A DNA stretch of 64,000 nt, taken from Rhizobium sp. ICMP 5592 (GTDB lineage: Bacteria; Pseudomonadota; Alphaproteobacteria; Rhizobiales; Rhizobiaceae). The position numbers and the translations under genes were made by a program. The stretch is taken from assembly GCF_009498525.1 (NCBI RefSeq), contig NZ_QSNT01000003.1, positions 637,977-701,976 of the forward strand, written 5' to 3'. The notes below the pieces were generated by a model. That model was not told the DNA's origin. It did not search any database and saw only the letters and a list, made by a program, of their open reading frames with translations. The first letter of the stretch is position 1. Each line of letters starts with the position of its first letter. Below are positions 34,451 to 43,317 of the stretch, piece by piece.

Positions 34451-35382
34451 TGACAAGGCCCGCATATGTAGCGGTAGACTGGGGCACCAGCAGTTTCCGG
34501 CTGTGGCTGATCGGCGAGGACGACAGCGTTCTCGGCGAGCGCCGCAGCGGCGAAGGCATGACATCGGCGGCGCAGACCGGCTTCGCCAAAGTGCTGCAAT
34601 CGCATCTGACCGCCCTCTCCGCACCCGATAATCTTCCCGTTATCGTCTGCGGCATGGCCGGCGCGCGCCAGGGCTGGGTGGAAGCCGGCTATATCGACAC
34701 GCCGACCTCGCTCTCAGCCATTCTCACCGGCGCCGTCGCCGTCCCTGGTCAGGCGCGCGATGTCCGCATTCTGCCGGGCCTTGCGCAACGCGCCAAGGAT
34801 GTCCCCGACGTCATGCGCGGCGAGGAAACGCAATTGCTCGGCGCGATACCGGCCGATGCCAAGGGCGAGCAGATCGTCTGCATGCCGGGAACACATTCAA
34901 AATGGGTGCGCGTGGTCGACGGCCAGGTCACCGGCTTCTCGACCTTCATGACCGGCGAGCTTTTCGACGTCATCACCAAGCACAGCATTCTCTCCCACGC
35001 CGTTGCCGCCGCCGCCGACATGCCGGCCGACAGTGCCATCTTCGAAGCTGCGATCAAGGCGGCCTTCGAGAGGCCGGCGCTCGCCACTAACCTGCTCTTC
35101 ACCGCCCGTGCCGGCCAGCTTCTGCATGGCCTGACGGCAGCCGGTGCGCAGGCGCTGATTTCCGGCACGCTGATCGGGGCCGAAATCGCCGGTGCCCTGT
35201 CATCGGCCGGCCAAGGAGCGACGATCACCCTTGTCGCCTCCGGACGCCTGCAGGCGCTCTATGAGGATGCCTTCCGCACCCTGTCCCTCACCTACACGAC
35301 TGTCGACGCCGATGCCGCCGTCCGCCGCGGGCTTTCCGCCGCCGCCAAGGCAATCTGGCCGAACAACGAAAGAACACGCTGA
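34450..35382 (+). CDS. dgoK: 2-dehydro-3-deoxygalactonokinase
   Basis: A 310-residue sugar-acid kinase of the DgoK family that phosphorylates 2-keto-3-deoxygalactonate. Signatures: YVAVDWGTSSFRLWLIGEDD, PVIVCGMAGARQGW, GEETQLLGAI, VCMPGTHSKWVRV and STFMTGELFDVI. The start ATG overlaps the SDR stop and its own stop overlaps dgoA (TGATG), so the operon is translationally coupled. Length is normal. Confidence 0.95.
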   Translation: MTRPAYVAVDWGTSSFRLWLIGEDDSVLGERRSGEGMTSAAQTGFAKVLQSHLTALSAPDNLPVIVCGMAGARQGWVEAGYIDTPTSLSAILTGAVAVPGQARDVRILPGLAQRAKDVPDVMRGEETQLLGAIPADAKGEQIVCMPGTHSKWVRVVDGQVTGFSTFMTGELFDVITKHSILSHAVAAAADMPADSAIFEAAIKAAFERPALATNLLFTARAGQLLHGLTAAGAQALISGTLIGAEIAGALSSAGQGATITLVASGRLQALYEDAFRTLSLTYTTVDADAAVRRGLSAAAKAIWPNNERTR

Positions 35383-36017
35383 TGACGACCCGCGTCCCCT
35401 TCCCTTCCATGAAGCGCCCGCTCATTGCCATCCTTCGCGGCATCAAGCCGGAGGAAACCGCTGATATCGTCGGCGCGCTGATCGAGGCCGGCCTGACGGC
35501 AATCGAGATCCCGCTGAACTCGCCGGAACCTTTCCGCTCGATCGAGATCGCCGCCAAGCTAGCACCCGCCGATTGCCTGATCGGCGCCGGCACGGTGCTG
35601 ACCGTCGAGGATGTCGACCGGCTGGACGCCGCAGGCGGCAAGCTGCTGGTGACGCCGAATGTCGAACCCGCCGTCATCAGCCGCGCCCGCGACAAGGGTA
35701 TGGTGACGATGCCCGGCGTCTTCACCGCAACGGAAGCGCTGGCCGCCGCCCGCGCCGGCGCGACCGGGCTTAAATTTTTCCCGGCAGGCGTGCTCGGCGC
35801 CTCCGGCATCACCGCCATCCGCGCCGTGCTGCCGCCGGAGCTGGTAATCGCCGCAGTTGGCGGCGTTTCGGACAAGAATTTCGCCGATTACACCAAGGCC
35901 GGTATCCTCGCATTCGGTCTCGGCACCAGCCTCTACAAGCCGGGCATGACGACGGCAGAGGTTGCCGAACGCGCCAAGGTGACCATTTACGCCTATGACG
36001 CCGCCATAGGAGCTTGA
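35382..36017 (+). CDS. dgoA: 2-dehydro-3-deoxy-6-phosphogalactonate aldolase
   Basis: A 211-residue class I aldolase of the KDPG/KDPGal family that cleaves 2-keto-3-deoxy-6-phosphogalactonate to pyruvate and glyceraldehyde-3-phosphate. Signatures: PLIAILRGIKPEETADIVGA with the catalytic Glu region EIPLNSPEP, IGAGTVLTVEDVDRLDAAGG, and the Schiff-base lysine in GLKFFPAG. The NSPEP and RGIKPEE features favour DgoA over the KDPG enzyme Eda. Coupled to dgoK; four bases before the lactonase gene. Confidence 0.95.
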   Translation: MTTRVPFPSMKRPLIAILRGIKPEETADIVGALIEAGLTAIEIPLNSPEPFRSIEIAAKLAPADCLIGAGTVLTVEDVDRLDAAGGKLLVTPNVEPAVISRARDKGMVTMPGVFTATEALAAARAGATGLKFFPAGVLGASGITAIRAVLPPELVIAAVGGVSDKNFADYTKAGILAFGLGTSLYKPGMTTAEVAERAKVTIYAYDAAIGA

Positions 36018-36021
36018 GCAT

Positions 36022-36909
36022 ATGACCGCGATTCACGATTTCCAGGGCACCATTCTTTCCGACACCGCTTCGGTGCTGGGCGAAGGGCCGACCTATGATC
36101 CGGATACCGATACGGTCTGGTGGTTCAACATTCTCGGCAAGGAATTGCATGAATTGCATCTTGCTACCGGCAAAAAGCAGGTGCACGAGCTGCCGATGAT
36201 GGCGAGCGTGCTGGCCCGCATCGACGCCGGACGGCAGTTGATTGCCACCGAAGAAGGTCTGTTCCTGCGCGACATCGCGACAGGCGAGCTGACCTTCTAT
36301 GCCGCCATCGAGGCGGACAAGCCGGAAAATCGCTCCAATGACGGGCGCACGCATATCTCCGGTTCACTCTGGATCGGCACCATGGGCAAGCGTGCCGAAA
36401 CGCAGGCGGGCGCCATCTATCACGTCGCCGGCGGCAAGGTGACGAAGATCTTCGATCAGATCAGCATTCCGAATTCGATCTGCTTTTCTCCCGACGGCAC
36501 GATCGGCTATTTCACCGATACCCGCCTCAGCCAGCTGATGCGGGTGATGGTCGACCCTCTGACCGGACTTCCGACGGGCGAACCCATCGTCATGGTCGAC
36601 AGCATGGAGGATCCAGGCGGCATCGACGGCTCGGTCTGCGATGCCGACGGCTATATCTGGAACGCGCGCTGGGGTTCGGGCTTCGTCGATCGCTACAGCC
36701 CGGATGGTTTGCGCATCGAGCGCTATCGCGTGCCGGCCGCGCAGCCCTCCTGCCCGGCCTTTATCGGCAAGGATGCCGATCGCCTGGCGGTGACGACGGC
36801 CTGGGAGGGGCTCGACGACGACGCCCGCTCGACACAGCCGCAGGCCGGAGCGCTTCTTGAGCTCGGCCCGACGGTCAAGGGCGTTTTCGATCCGCCCTAC
36901 AAGATCTGA
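36022..36909 (+). CDS. SMP-30/gluconolactonase-family sugar lactonase
   Basis: A 295-residue beta-propeller lactonase. Metal-binding residues are visible in VLGEGPTYDPDTDTVWW (Glu), NRSNDGRTHISGSLWIGTMG (Asn and Asp) and SIPNSICFSPDG. The family opens aldonolactones; with the SDR dehydrogenase and dgoK-dgoA it would hydrolyse galactonolactone (or a similar lactone). Last gene of the operon. A galactonate dehydratase is not present in the window. Confidence 0.93.
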   Translation: MTAIHDFQGTILSDTASVLGEGPTYDPDTDTVWWFNILGKELHELHLATGKKQVHELPMMASVLARIDAGRQLIATEEGLFLRDIATGELTFYAAIEADKPENRSNDGRTHISGSLWIGTMGKRAETQAGAIYHVAGGKVTKIFDQISIPNSICFSPDGTIGYFTDTRLSQLMRVMVDPLTGLPTGEPIVMVDSMEDPGGIDGSVCDADGYIWNARWGSGFVDRYSPDGLRIERYRVPAAQPSCPAFIGKDADRLAVTTAWEGLDDDARSTQPQAGALLELGPTVKGVFDPPYKI

Positions 36910-37262
36910 TTGCGTTTGCCGTCTCCGCAGCGGTGGCCATCACCGCGAGAACGGCACGCAAGAAAACGCAGGCCAGGGCGCGCGGATAGAGCCGCCCTGC
37001 GCCGGGAACAGGGGGCATCCACGCGGTAACCGGCCCATCGGATCGGCTTCTTTTGGTTGCATCGATCTTTTCATAACAAATTGATTTCCCATTATATTTT
37101 TTCCGCATCAAGGCGACGCAGCGCCGCTTTCTGCAACTTTTTCCGGAACCAAATCCCTCCTCGACCTGTTCCCCTACCGAACCGGCACGATGATGGTCAG
37201 CCAAAAAAGTGGCGCCGCCCGAGCCGGGGAGCATGCCCATCTGAATGAAAGGTAGGTTCACG
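36910..37262. other. Gene-free stretch between the lactonase and PRC-barrel genes
   Basis: No coding frame is convincing. An AT-rich segment at about 37060-37112 probably carries the promoter of the PRC-barrel gene, but I cannot fix its boxes. No terminator with a T-run is obvious for the operon upstream. Confidence 0.45.
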
Positions 37263-37880
37263 ATGACCGGCAAACTATTCACCTCCGTCGCTGTTGGCGC
37301 GGTCTTTGCCACAGCATCTGTCCTCTCACCCATGGCTTTTGCCCAGGCACAGCAACCGTCGACCGGCAACAACGCGCCGCTGACGCAGACTGCTCCGGCA
37401 ACGCCCGACACCACCAAGCCGGCACCCAAGATGCCGCAGAACGATGCCCAGGCACCAGCCACGGCACCGACGACAACGACGGCGCAGGCCGGTGGCTATC
37501 TCACCGAGCAATCGGCGGATCAGATCAGCGCCAAGACCTATATTGGTCAGTCGGTCTATAATGGTCAGAACGAAAGCATCGGCAGCATCAACGACCTTGT
37601 CCTGCTGAAGCAGGGCGGCGTTGTCGCCGCAGTCGTCGGCGTTGGCGGTTTCCTTGGCATGGGCCAGAAGAACGTCGCCGTTCCCTTCGACAAGATCACC
37701 GCGACGCAGAATGTCGAGGACGGCAGCGTCAAGCTGACGACCACCGAAACGGCCGATGCGCTGAAGACAGCGCCCGAGTTCAAGACGCTAGCCGCCCAGG
37801 CCTCCGAAAAGGCCGCGCGCATGCCGGCGGCGGTACCCGGTACCGACAGCACGACGACCTCGTCGACGACCAATAAGTAA
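37263..37880 (+). CDS. Exported PRC-barrel domain protein
   Basis: A 205-residue protein with a signal peptide (MTGKLFTSVAVGAVFATASV, cleaved near AFAQAQ), a Thr/Pro/Gln-rich linker (about 25-75), and a PRC-barrel: ISAKTYIGQSVYNGQNESIG, INDLVLLKQGGVVAAVVGVG, GFLGMGQKNVAVPFDKI. The end is Ser/Thr-rich. PRC-barrels bind RNA, photosynthetic centres or small ligands; the role of periplasmic rhizobial versions is unknown. ATG 37263 is preceded by AAGGTAGG. It converges on argG. Confidence 0.88.
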   Translation: MTGKLFTSVAVGAVFATASVLSPMAFAQAQQPSTGNNAPLTQTAPATPDTTKPAPKMPQNDAQAPATAPTTTTAQAGGYLTEQSADQISAKTYIGQSVYNGQNESIGSINDLVLLKQGGVVAAVVGVGGFLGMGQKNVAVPFDKITATQNVEDGSVKLTTTETADALKTAPEFKTLAAQASEKAARMPAAVPGTDSTTTSSTTNK

Positions 37881-37889
37881 GCGTAACAG

Positions 37890-37920
37890 TGAAAAACGGC
37901 GGCCCTCATGAGCCGCCGTT
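37890..37920 (-). terminator. Rho-independent terminator of argG (possibly bidirectional)
   Basis: A perfect 9-base stem AACGGCGGC/GCCGCCGTT with an 8-base loop is followed on the minus strand by TTTTTC. It lies 7 bases after the argG stop and 15 bases after the convergent PRC-barrel gene. Confidence 0.8.
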
Positions 37921-37926
37921 CGGCCT

Positions 37927-39150
37927 TTAATGTCCCAACCTCTTGTTGCGCGCCGCCAAGGTCTTTAGCCTCAACCCGTTGAGCTTGATGAAGCCCTCGG
38001 CATCGTGATGATCGTAGCTGCCCGAGCCCTCCTCGAATGTTACGAGATCCATTGAATAGAGCGAATTGGCGGAACTGCGCGCAATCACGCTGGCCGAACC
38101 CTTGTGGAGCTTTACCGTCACCTCGCCGGCAACATGGGTCTGGCTCCGGTCGATCAGCGCCTGCAGCATTTCCCGCTCCGGCGCATACCAGAAACCATTG
38201 TAGATCAGCTCCGCATAACGCGGCATGATCTCGTCCTTCAGGTGAGCCGCACCACGATCGAGCGTAATCGACTCGATCCCACGATGCGCCGCGAGCAGGA
38301 TCGTGCCGCCCGGCGTCTCGTAGACTCCGCGCGATTTCATGCCGACGAACCGGTTCTCGACCAGATCGATCCGCCCCACCCCATGCTTACCACCCAGCTC
38401 GTTGAGCCTGGTCAGCAGCGTCGCCGGTGTCAGCTTGACGCCGTTGAGAGAAACCGCGTCACCCTTTTCGAAGCCGATTGTGATGATCTCCGGCACGTTG
38501 GGCGCGTCCACGGGATCGACCGTGCGCTGATAGATGTAGTCCGGGGCAATATCGGCCGGGTCTTCTAGGACCTTGCCTTCGGACGAGGTGTGCAGCAAAT
38601 TCGCGTCAATCGAGAACGGCGCCTCGCCGCGCTTGTCCTTGGGAACTGGAATCTGGTTCCGTTCGGCATATTCGATGAGCTGGGTGCGCGACTGAATATC
38701 CCATTCGCGCCACGGCGCGATGACCTTGATGGATGGATCGAGCGCGTTGACCGTCAATTCGAACCGGACCTGATCGTTGCCCTTGCCGGTGGCGCCATGG
38801 GAAATGGCATCGGCACCCACTTCCTGGGCGATCCTGACGAGATGCTTTGCGATGAGTGGACGGGCGATGGAGGAGCCGAGCAGATACTGGCCTTCATACA
38901 CTGTGTTGGCGCGGAACATCGGGAACACGAAGTCGCGTACGAATTCTTCGCGGACGTCCACGATGCGTATGTCCTTGATCCCGAGCATCTCAGCCTTCGC
39001 GCGCGCCGGCTCAAGCTCCTCGCTCTGACCCAGATCGGCGGTAAAGGTCACCACCTCGCATTTATAAGTTTCCTGCAGCCATTTGAGGATGATCGAGGTG
39101 TCCAGGCCGCCCGAATAGGAGAGCACGATCTTCTTGATATCTTTGACCAT
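37927..39150 (-). CDS. argG: Argininosuccinate synthase
   Basis: A 407-residue enzyme joining citrulline and aspartate in arginine synthesis. The ATP pyrophosphatase loop SYSGGLDTSIILKWLQ, the SHGATGKGNDQVRFE motif and PGGTILLAAHRGIESITLDR are all present, and the length is normal. The start at 39150 is followed by MVKDIKKIVLSYSGG. Divergent from an Lrp-family gene, with a palindrome between them, so its expression may respond to that regulator. Confidence 0.97.
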   Translation of the reverse strand: MVKDIKKIVLSYSGGLDTSIILKWLQETYKCEVVTFTADLGQSEELEPARAKAEMLGIKDIRIVDVREEFVRDFVFPMFRANTVYEGQYLLGSSIARPLIAKHLVRIAQEVGADAISHGATGKGNDQVRFELTVNALDPSIKVIAPWREWDIQSRTQLIEYAERNQIPVPKDKRGEAPFSIDANLLHTSSEGKVLEDPADIAPDYIYQRTVDPVDAPNVPEIITIGFEKGDAVSLNGVKLTPATLLTRLNELGGKHGVGRIDLVENRFVGMKSRGVYETPGGTILLAAHRGIESITLDRGAAHLKDEIMPRYAELIYNGFWYAPEREMLQALIDRSQTHVAGEVTVKLHKGSASVIARSSANSLYSMDLVTFEEGSGSYDHHDAEGFIKLNGLRLKTLAARNKRLGH

Positions 39151-39236
39151 GAGTGATTTTCGTTCCCAGTGTTGGTGTTTTGGAACGATAGGTCAAAGGT
39201 CACGCAATTGGCTTGCGAAGACAGTCGCGAGTTTGC

Positions 39237-39254
39237 ATAATATTGGCATATTAT
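39237..39254. promoter_or_regulatory. Perfect inverted repeat between argG and the Lrp-family gene
   Basis: Arms ATAATAT and ATATTAT separated by TGGC. It is an AT-rich dyad of the sort bound by Lrp/AsnC proteins, 30 bases before the start of the Lrp-family gene and 87 bases before argG. Confidence 0.55.
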
Positions 39255-39283
39255 AGCGTCGATATCGAACATGGAAGCAGCTG

Positions 39284-39751
39284 ATGCCACCAGCACTAGA
39301 CGCCATTGATCGGCGCATACTTCGCGCACTTCAGCGCAATGGACGAATTGCGAATGTGGAGCTGGCCAAGGAAGTGGGACTTTCGCCCTCGCCCTGCCTA
39401 CGCAGGGTACGGCTACTGGAAGAATCTGGCGTCATCGATCGCTATGTTGCCGTGCTTGATCCGGCAAAGGTCGGCATGGGCCTTACGGTATTCGCTCGCG
39501 TCTGGTTCAAAACGCAGGATGCCGAGGTTACCCATCAGTTCGCGGAGACGGTCAGAAAGTTCCCCGAGGTCGTCGAATGCTATCTGACGACCGGTGAATG
39601 CGACGCCATCATGCGGATCGTCACCGCCGATCTCCACAGCTATTGGCGCTTCCAGGCCGACCATCTGACACGCATACCCAGTGTCCAGAGCGTCAAGACC
39701 GACGTTCCAATGGAAACCATCAAACAGGGCCACGAACTGCCCTTGCCATAG
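39284..39751 (+). CDS. Lrp/AsnC-family transcriptional regulator
   Basis: A 155-residue regulator. The N-terminal helix-turn-helix is DAIDRRILRALQRNGRIANV with ELAKEVGLSPSPCLRRVRLL, and the C-terminal RAM/ligand-binding domain contains VECYLTTGECDAIMRIVTAD. The GECDA motif of amino-acid binding in this family (often G..D) is present. It sits opposite argG and may be autoregulated through the inverted repeat just upstream. Effector unknown. Confidence 0.95.
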   Translation: MPPALDAIDRRILRALQRNGRIANVELAKEVGLSPSPCLRRVRLLEESGVIDRYVAVLDPAKVGMGLTVFARVWFKTQDAEVTHQFAETVRKFPEVVECYLTTGECDAIMRIVTADLHSYWRFQADHLTRIPSVQSVKTDVPMETIKQGHELPLP

Positions 39752-39754
39752 GTT

Positions 39755-39779
39755 TGACGACGCGCTGAGGCGCGCCGTC
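39755..39779. terminator. Weak hairpin between convergent Lrp-family and GGDEF-EAL genes
   Basis: Arms GACGACGCGC and GCGCGCCGTC (one mismatch) with a four-base loop. There is no T-run on either side, so it is at best a weak terminator. Confidence 0.3.
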
Positions 39780-39789
39780 CGTCTTCTGA

Positions 39790-41130
39790 TCAGTTTCCGT
39801 GGAGATAGCGCAGGGTGGCGGTGCTATCGGCGGGCTTACCATAATAATAGCCCTGCCCCATGGCGCAGCCGAGCGATTTGAGTTTGGCCGCCTCAGCGTG
39901 GTCCTCGATGCCTTCTGCAACCACTTCGAGGTCGAGCCCCTCGCACATGGCAAGAACCGCCTTGACGATGTGTTCGGAGGCGCGATCCGAATTGATGCGC
40001 GAGACGAAGGCGCGGTCGATCTTGACCTTGTCGAAGATGAATTCGCGCAGGCGACCGAGGCTGGATTGGCCGGTGCCGAAATCATCCAGCGAAATGCGGA
40101 CGCCGGCAGCCCGGAGGTCGGCAATGATGCGGTTTGCCGTTTCGGCCGAGCTCATGACGGCGGTCTCGGTGATCTCCAGCTCCAGGCGATGCGGATCCAG
40201 CCCGACGCGGCCGAGAATGGCGAGGATGCTGCTGCTCGTGCCGGGGTCCATCAATTGCGCCGAGGACAGGTTGAAGGAGAGGAACAATTCGCGCGGCCAG
40301 GACAGTGCCGCCTCCGCCGCCTTGCGCAGCAAGGTCTCGGAGAGGGCGTCGATAAAGCCGCGCTCCTCGGCGAGCGGCACGAAGACGGCCGGCGAGACGA
40401 AGCCGAGATCGGCGTCGTTCCAGCGCGCCAGGGCCTCGAAGCCGAGAACTGCGCTGCTGGCAAGCGAGACGATCGGCTGGAAATGCACGTCGATGGCGTC
40501 GGAAATGATGGCATTGCGCAGCGCCTGCTCAAGCTGCGTCGCGCGCTTCATCTCCTGGGCGATTTCCTTGGAATAGACGGTGATCTGGCCACGGCCGCGA
40601 CGCTTGGAGCGATAGAGCGCGGTCTCGGTGTTTTTCAGCAGATCGTCGAACTCCTCGCCGGCGAAGGGATAGATAGCAAAACCGAAAGAGGCGGACAGGC
40701 GAACGTTGCGATCGCCGAGATCATAGGGCGCCGACAGCACTTCGCGGATCATCTGCCCGAACTTTTCCGCACCGACGCGCTCGAAGACCAGCGGCAACAC
40801 GAAAGCGAATTCATCGCCATCATGACGCGTCACGGTGGCGCCGTCGGGAATGCAGGCCTTGAGGCGGTGGGCTACCTGACACAGGATTTCGTCGCCGGCC
40901 TCGACACCGAAGAGATCATTGATGGGCTTGAAGGAATCGAGATTGACGATGCCGATGGTGAAGGGCGCGGGATCGCTGGCGCGCTCGACCGAAAGCAGCC
41001 GCGCCCGATCGCGCATGCGGTGGCGATTACCCAAACCCGTCAGCGGGTCGGTATATGCCATCGCCTGCAGCTCGTTCTGGCTGACTGGCGCGAGCGGTAT
41101 TTCAGCCGATTTCATGTTCAGTCCCGACAT
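39790..41130 (-). CDS. GGDEF-EAL protein (cyclic-di-GMP turnover)
   Basis: A 446-residue protein; start MSGLNMKSAEI follows GGAGAAA closely. Residues about 25-190 form a GGDEF domain (YTDPLTGLGNRHRMRDRARL; active-site loop RHDGDEFAF, with Asp in place of the first Gly). Residues about 200-440 form an EAL domain with FEALARW, EITETAV, DDFGTGQSSLGRL, KIDRAFV and EGIEDHAEA, all catalytic residues kept. It thus should be an active phosphodiesterase and possibly a cyclase, or a GTP-sensing GGDEF. There is no membrane or sensor domain, so it is cytoplasmic. Confidence 0.93.
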   Translation of the reverse strand: MSGLNMKSAEIPLAPVSQNELQAMAYTDPLTGLGNRHRMRDRARLLSVERASDPAPFTIGIVNLDSFKPINDLFGVEAGDEILCQVAHRLKACIPDGATVTRHDGDEFAFVLPLVFERVGAEKFGQMIREVLSAPYDLGDRNVRLSASFGFAIYPFAGEEFDDLLKNTETALYRSKRRGRGQITVYSKEIAQEMKRATQLEQALRNAIISDAIDVHFQPIVSLASSAVLGFEALARWNDADLGFVSPAVFVPLAEERGFIDALSETLLRKAAEAALSWPRELFLSFNLSSAQLMDPGTSSSILAILGRVGLDPHRLELEITETAVMSSAETANRIIADLRAAGVRISLDDFGTGQSSLGRLREFIFDKVKIDRAFVSRINSDRASEHIVKAVLAMCEGLDLEVVAEGIEDHAEAAKLKSLGCAMGQGYYYGKPADSTATLRYLHGN

Positions 41131-41230
41131 TTTCTCCACCCGCCAAAGAGCATGACAACGAAGTCTTAACAAAGGATGGCAAGACTTCGGTCATTCCATA
41201 CGGGCGATATCTGCTCATCAGGGCTGGCAG

Positions 41231-42973
41231 TTATGAGACTTGCCTGGCCTGGGCTTTACGGCTGCCACGCATGTATTTCTGGAACACGGTTTCAAGAATA
41301 TCCGGGCTTACCGGCTTCAGGATGACATCGTCCATGCCGGCATCGGCGCATTCCTTGCGGTCACGCTCGAAAGCCTGGGTCAGGACGCCGATGATCGGCG
41401 TGTGCGATCCGCTGTCCTTTTCGCTGCGGCGGATCAGCCTTGCTGCCTCAAAACCGTTGAGGCCCGGCAGGGAAATATCCATCAGGACCAGCTCCGGGCG
41501 ATGCTCGCTCCAGAGCCGCACGGCCTCATCCCCGCTCGGGGCGATCCTGTAGCGGTAGCCAAGCCCCTCCAGGATTTGCGAGAAGACGATCTGATTGATG
41601 TCATTGTCCTCTGCGACCAGGATCTGCAAGCCGCGCTCTTCGCCGCCGGCCGCGATCTGCCACTCTTCCACCCCGCCTTCGGCACTCTCGCCCGGCTTGC
41701 GGCGGATATTGCGGTTGAAATGCCGCGCAATCAGGAAGGTGAGTTCGGAGGCGAGCTGCGAGCCGTCCAGCGACAGCGCCGGGATACTCTGCCGCTCCGC
41801 CAGTTCGACACCGCGATTGCCGAGCTGGTTGTCGACGATCACCAGATCGATCTTGACCCCAAGCGAACTCGCAACATCCAGGAACGCCGCCTCCTCGTTT
41901 TCATTGTGGACGGAGCAGGTGTCGAAGCCGTATTTGCCGAGCATCTTCAAGGCCGCCGTTTCAGCGGCGAGATCGCTGGTCACCACCAGGATCTTGCGGC
42001 CGGAGAAATTCTCGGGAACGAAGGTTTCCATGGCCGGAGGGCGGCGAGACATGGTCTGAAGCGCTGCCATCGGCACATAGGCGCGGCGGTAAGAGCGATC
42101 GCCATTCTCCTTGATCTCCCTGGCGAGCGCGAATTCGTCGAAATCGGCTCCGTCCTTCGGCAAGTCCTGCATGGTGGCAATGAGGAAATAGCGGCCGGGC
42201 TTGCCGATGCGATGCTTTCTCGTGACCACGTCGCGCTCTATGCCATCGCGGGAGATCTGCCGCTGGTGCGTGATCGACATTTCGCCGGTCTCGATGACAT
42301 GCCGGTCGCTTTCCTCGAAGCGGTTGGCAAGGTCGGTGGAGAAGAGATCGGCGCCCTTGCGGCCCAGCACCTCCTCCGGCGTGGTCTGGTATTTGTCGCT
42401 GAACGCCTTGTTGACCGCGACATAGATCATGTTGCAGTCTTTGACGAAGAGCGGAAACGGCAGGTTATCGAGAATATCCTCGGTGAGCTGCACGCGCTCC
42501 ATATCGATGCGCCACTGCTCCTCGCGTTTCTTCGCCTCGGAAATATCGGAGAGAATGCAGACGCCGAACCCCGATGGCAGCCGGCGCTTGACGAAGCGGA
42601 CCCAACGATCCGCACCGAGGCGCTCCGTCGTCTCGAACCGCTCGCGCCAATGGGAGGCAATACGCTGCGAAATCCAGTCGTCGCGTGTTACCGTCGATTT
42701 CGCGTGGCCGTCCGGCTGCCGCACGCCGGTATCGAAAACCGCGCCGAGATAGTCCCGTAGCCGTGTCAACGGTTGCAGAAATTGCGGCGGGATCGGGAAG
42801 AAATTCAGGACCTGGCGGCTCGCAAACAGCAACAAATCGTTCTTGTCATAGATGAGGACGGCGCTGGAAAGCCCATCGCAAACGGCATCGAACAGCGCCG
42901 CCTGCAGATTGCCGTCCGACGGCGCATCTTCAGTCATTACTGCAAAGGCTGCCTTGCCAATCTCGGCAGTCAT
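41231..42973 (-). CDS. PAS-PAS-receiver-receiver protein without a kinase domain
   Basis: About 580 residues from ATG 42973 (MTAEIGKAAFAVMTED), chosen for AGGAAG 8 bases upstream; the frame is open to 43165. Two PAS-like domains come first (AVLIYDKNDLLLFASRQVLN; FPLFVKDCNMIYVAVNKAFS). Then a degenerate receiver (GRKILVVTSDLAAETAALKM; DLVIVDNQLG) and a normal receiver (ILVAEDNDINQIVFSQILEG; phosphorylation Asp in LVLMDISLPGLNG; ILKPVSP). No HisKA or HATPase segment is present between them. It probably receives phosphate from a separate kinase while sensing through PAS. Neighbour of the GGDEF-EAL gene, same strand. Confidence 0.85.
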   Translation of the reverse strand: MTAEIGKAAFAVMTEDAPSDGNLQAALFDAVCDGLSSAVLIYDKNDLLLFASRQVLNFFPIPPQFLQPLTRLRDYLGAVFDTGVRQPDGHAKSTVTRDDWISQRIASHWRERFETTERLGADRWVRFVKRRLPSGFGVCILSDISEAKKREEQWRIDMERVQLTEDILDNLPFPLFVKDCNMIYVAVNKAFSDKYQTTPEEVLGRKGADLFSTDLANRFEESDRHVIETGEMSITHQRQISRDGIERDVVTRKHRIGKPGRYFLIATMQDLPKDGADFDEFALAREIKENGDRSYRRAYVPMAALQTMSRRPPAMETFVPENFSGRKILVVTSDLAAETAALKMLGKYGFDTCSVHNENEEAAFLDVASSLGVKIDLVIVDNQLGNRGVELAERQSIPALSLDGSQLASELTFLIARHFNRNIRRKPGESAEGGVEEWQIAAGGEERGLQILVAEDNDINQIVFSQILEGLGYRYRIAPSGDEAVRLWSEHRPELVLMDISLPGLNGFEAARLIRRSEKDSGSHTPIIGVLTQAFERDRKECADAGMDDVILKPVSPDILETVFQKYMRGSRKAQARQVS

Positions 42974-43317
42974 TCGTCCGCTTCCTACATCTATCCGATT
43001 ACAGCACGCCAACACTTGAGAGCCGCGATAGCTCTCGAGATCAATTTGTGGAGACATCATGCTGGCATGGGTGCTTGAAACAGGCGGAAGCCGGCTCATG
43101 AAGAGATGACGGCCACCAACCTGCCGCCAAGAGCCGTATGCGAGCAAAAAGCGCGCCACCTGCAATCATTTCAAGTTTTCCAAGGGCAACCTGTCATCTT
43201 TCCCTTAATCATTGATTAAATTGGTGAACAAAGCCCCTTGAGCTTAATCGAGTGGATGAGGCAAGGCGGAGAGCGTTTTCTCTTTCCAGTTCGTCGCGAA
43301 TCCACGAAAATGCAAAG
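42974..43317. other. Divergent intergenic region between the PAS-receiver gene and mutL
   Basis: Holds the two promoters; the leftward frame remains open to 43165 and the rightward to 43252 but neither extension has family-like sequence or ribosome sites. No repeat or RNA gene seen. Confidence 0.45.
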
